From contig NC_088883.1 of NCBI RefSeq assembly GCF_032884065.1, forward strand, positions 30,948,568 through 31,012,567: 64,000 bases of DNA. The letters run 5' to 3'. The DNA is from Artemia franciscana (Eukaryota; Arthropoda; Branchiopoda; Anostraca; Artemiidae). A program made the position numbers and the translations under genes. Shown piece after piece: positions 60,738-64,000 of this stretch (the stretch's first letter is position 1; each line of letters begins with the position of its first letter). The notes beneath the pieces were generated by a model, which saw nothing but the letters and a program-made list of their open reading frames with translations, had not been told where the DNA came from and ran no database searches.

Positions 60738-60943
60738 CTTGTACCTGGTACCATAGGTCAAATCAAGCTCAGTTTCTTCAATATCAAAAGACATTCCAGG
60801 TGATTTGGTCATCATTTTGATATAGACAGCTTCACCAGGCTGCACTCGAATGACCAGCTCATTACGTTTAGCTTGACGACCAAAAATATCACCGGGTACA
60901 TCACGATACTGAATTCTAATTTCTGCTTTCCTCTCGTTCAAAG
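60738..60943 (-). CDS. G6PD: Glucose-6-phosphate dehydrogenase, internal coding exon
   Basis: The exon lies on the minus strand between the acceptor TATTTCTTTAG and the donor AAG/GTAAGC (60737). It begins with 2 nt of a split Ala codon, then 68 codons: [60 protein letters not shown] and LTYGTRYK. It is nearly collinear with human G6PD ([38 protein letters not shown]). Residues equivalent to human Arg393, Tyr401, Lys403 and Asp421 of the structural NADP+ site are all present. The exon ends at the same Lys/Asn-Val-Lys junction and joins in phase to 52195. Earlier exons were not found up to 64000. Confidence 0.96.
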
Positions 60944-60979
60944 CTAAAGAAATACAGGCAACCTATTAATACTAGGATG

Positions 60980-62760
60980 ATATTTAATGAATAAATTTAG
61001 GGTTTTAAGACCGCATGCATAAGCGGCTTTATCATAGAAAAGAGTGCGTTTTCTCGGCAACCATTTTAAATTTGTAAAACATGGACATTCAAACGAAACA
61101 ACTTGTTGCATCGAGCTATTAGTATGTCTACAGACTCAGCACAAGAAATATCGAGTTTTTTCTAATGTAACTTAGTAAGCCAGCATAAGAAGGCCCAAAG
61201 CGAGCATTAATCTAGAAAGAGTGTCAATGTCGATAGTTTGGGAAGGCCATAAGCTCCTGTTGACTAATTTTACCTGTTGACCACAGCGTGGCAAACGCCA
61301 CATCTTTTCAGTCCTTAATAGCCAAGCAACAAGCTAGCCAAAGAACATTCAAACAATCGTTTCTAAAAATAATTAGAAAACTAGAAAGAATGAAAAGGTC
61401 AAATTAGCCCCTTTTAATAACAATATTATTTTATACTATTTAATACTTTTATTATTTATTATTTTTTATTATTTTATTATTATAATACTTTTATTATTTT
61501 ATACTAACCTAATACTAATATTATTTCCAATAGATAAATTTAGGGTTTTAGGACCGCATGCATAAGCTGGCTTTATCATAGAAAAGGGTGCGTTTTCTCG
61601 GCAACTATTTTCAAATTGTAAAACATGGACATTCAAACGAAATAATTTGTTGCATCGAGCTATTAGTATTTCTACAAACTCAGCACAAGAAATATCGAGT
61701 TTTTTCTAATGCAACTTAGTAAGCCAGCATAAGAACGCCCAAAGCGAGCATTAACCTAGAAAGAGTGTCAATTTCGATAATTTGGGAAGGCCATAAGCTC
61801 TTGTTGACCACAGCGTGGCAAACGCCACATCTTTCCAGTCCTTAATAGCCAAGCAACAAGCTAGCCAAAGAACATTCAAACAATCGTTTCTAAAAATAAT
61901 TAGAAAACTAGAAAGAATCAAAAGGTCAAATTAGCCCCTCTTAATACTAACATTATTTTATACTATTTAATACTTTTATTATTTTTTATTATTTTATTAT
62001 TATAATACTTTTATTATTTTATACTAATTTAATGCTAATATTATTTCCAATAGATAAATTTAGGGTTTTAGGACCGGATACATAAGCTGGCTTTATTATA
62101 GAAAAGGGTGCGTTTTCTCGGCAACTACTTTTAAATTGTAAAACATGAACATTCAAACGAAATAATTTGTTGCATCGAGCTATTAGTATTTCTACAAACT
62201 CAGCACAAGAAATATCGAGTTTTTTAAATCTAACTCAGTAAGCCAGCATAAGAACGCCCAAAGCGAGCGTTAACCTAGAAAGAGTGTCAGTGTCGATAGT
62301 TTGGGAAGGGCATAAACTCCTGTTGACTAATTGACTAATTTCAGCGTGGCAAACGCTACATCTATCCAGTCCTTAATAGCCAAGCAACAAGCTAGCCAAA
62401 GAACACTCAAACAAACGTTTCTAAAAATAATTAGAAAACTAGAAAGAATGAAAAGGTCGACAATTTACATAAAATTAACCGATTTTAATAAAAATACTAT
62501 CGTTTCAGCTTGAAAATCGCTTCGTCTTTCCAGTCTTTAATAGCCAAGCAACAAGCTAGCCAAAGGACACTCAAACAATCGTTTCTAAAAATAATTAGAA
62601 AACTAGAAAGAATCAAAAGGTCAAAAATTTACATAAAATTAGGCCCTTTTAATAAAAATACAATCGTTTCAGCTTGAAAATCGCTTCGTCTTTCCAGTCC
62701 TTAATATAATAAAGCAGCAAGCTAGTGTAAGAATTCTCAAAACAAGCGGTAACTGAAAGA
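60980..62760. repeat. Large tandem repeat, unit about 520-540 bp, three full plus two short copies
   Basis: Each unit starts ATAAATTTAGGGTTTTA(A/G)GACCG and runs through CGTTTTCTCGGCAACTA, ACATTCAAACGAAATAA, CAGCACAAGAAATATCGAGT, AAGCCAGCATAAGAACGCCC, TCCTTAATAGCCAAGCAACA and CTAGAAAGAATGAAAAGGTC. Starts lie near 60993, 61534 and 62056. Two shorter copies of the final ~170 bp follow (62520-62690 and 62690-62760). It lies in the intron upstream of the G6PD exon at 60738-60943; its first copy begins about 50 bp from that exon. Non-coding. Confidence 0.9.
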
Positions 62761-63130
62761 AATCATTGTTCAAAATTTGGCAAAAATGATATTTTCGCCA
62801 AATTTTGGCGAAAACAATAATATTTGTGCAATAGCCCACGGTTTTACAATTTATACGTTGCTACTGAGACCTAATACTCATCACCCAGGAACTACATGAT
62901 GTTTTATTTTTTGTTCTAGACAGACAAGGTAAGCATTAGTGAATCTATTTGGCGTCATAGCTAAACCCAACAATATCTGAGATTAGTTCATTCTGCTTAG
63001 CTTGATCAAGGCATATCAAGATATTGAATTGTAAATTTTGTTTCAAAAAGATTAAATTGCTAAACATATAAAAGATTAAAGCTAAAAAATTAAATTGATA
63101 AACATCAGTATGGCAAAGTGTAAGAGGGAG
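62761..63130. other. G6PD intron, spacer
   Basis: Contains a short inverted repeat, ATTTGGCAAAAATGATATTT / TTCGCCAAATTTTGGCGAAA (62776-62816). No gene. Confidence 0.5.
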
Positions 63131-63131
63131 G

Positions 63132-63268
<137 letters not shown>

Positions 63269-64000
63269 AAAATAAATCAATAACTATGACAAAAGGGGAG
63301 CAAGGGAAAGAAAGAGTTGTGGAGAGAAAGGAAAAGAGAGGGAAATATATATTTTTTGAATAACCAAAATAAAAAAAAATTACAGTTTTTTCTCTTTCTA
63401 CTGTATTAAGAGCATCAAACAAAAGATATGGAACTACTTGTTACAATGTACCTAACTTTCTTTGCACTTTCCATCGGTATTTTTTGCGTCCACTTTTTAA
63501 TTTCACATAATCATAGTTTATAGTACCCAGTCGAATAGCCCATTAAAAAGTCTAGAAGTTATTTCGCAAACAATATTATTGCTTCAAGGCGGCATAGAAA
63601 TTGGATTCAAAGAAATGTGCGACAAAGAAACAATATATATCGATTATCTCCGGCGCGTATAAACAATAATATAAGGACAGATGTCAATATTTCTATTTTA
63701 GCTCACGTTAACTTATCCTTTGATGTGACTACAATCGTTGTATTAATTATATTGCCGCGCATGGTTCATTTAGACTGAAATAATGTACCAATTACCTCTG
63801 GGCTATTACTTCGCCAAGAGTATTTTGTTGGCACTTTTAATAAGCTTTTTTTTAATATATCTTCGTCAGCCATCAGCAGATTGTTCAGGCCGACAGGGAG
63901 GGGAACCTCTCGGTTAAATTAGCTTCCCAGGAAATGTATATGGATTCTCATTGTGGCGTCCGCGTCTGGTCCCATAACAACAACAACAAACAGTTGATTG
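63269..64000. other. G6PD intron; possible LINE-like end at the right edge
   Basis: No exon is seen. Near the right edge, CGGCCGACAGG-type GC-richer sequence followed by CCCATAACAACAACAACAAACA (63972-63993) looks like an interspersed element ending in an (AAC)n tail, but the family cannot be named from here. Confidence 0.35.

Overview
This is a gene-poor, AT-rich, extremely repeat-rich piece of an animal nuclear genome. The coding density, split genes, non-LTR retrotransposons, Helitrons, a mariner, a tRNA-derived SINE and very long (TA)n tracts rule out a prokaryote. The glucose-6-phosphate dehydrogenase (G6PD) exons are of animal type. An arthropod, possibly a branchiopod crustacean such as brine shrimp, is my best guess, but it is inference only.

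Three host coding loci can be supported, none complete. (1) The last three coding exons of G6PD lie on the minus strand (60943-60738, 52195-52035, 47726-47621). They have matching splice phases, a stop codon and introns of 8.5 and 4.3 kb; upstream exons must lie beyond 64000. (2) The end of a TLDc-domain gene lies on the plus strand: an exon at 20350-20528 and the terminal exon at 37151-37334, joined in phase across a 16.6 kb repeat-filled intron. A further upstream exon is uncertain. (3) An unrecognised 176-bp exon at 2950-3125 (plus) has a truncated copy on each side.

Layout. 0.4-2.5 kb: decayed LINE and an RTE-like tail. 2.6-3.5 kb: triplicated exon. 5.6-7.7 kb: (CT)n, small tandem repeats, a MITE, an RTE-like fragment ending in (TA)n. 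8.1-10.4 kb: 44-bp minisatellite between diverged flanking repeats. 13.3-19.9 kb: cluster of degenerate Helitrons, all minus-strand, embedded in (TA)n. 20-37 kb: TLDc gene, its intron holding fold-back elements (21.6-27.5 kb), a G-rich ~280-bp diverged tandem family (27.6-30.3 kb) and an ORF with tandemly repeated tail (30.5-31.4 kb). 34.4-35.4 kb: minisatellite. 37.2-38.5 kb: decaying copies of the TLDc terminal exon. 39-46 kb: mostly unrecognised. 47.6-64 kb: G6PD, its introns containing a 226-bp satellite-like array, a 45-bp minisatellite, (TA)n, a hAT-like element, a SINE, a mariner and a ~530-bp tandem repeat.

The main theme is tandem amplification of gene edges. The G6PD 3' splice acceptor has been copied about 60 times into its own intron. 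The TLDc terminal exon has three decaying downstream copies. The 58-codon exon exists in three versions, and an anonymous ORF has several copies of its 3' end. The most striking is the G6PD array of decoy acceptors.
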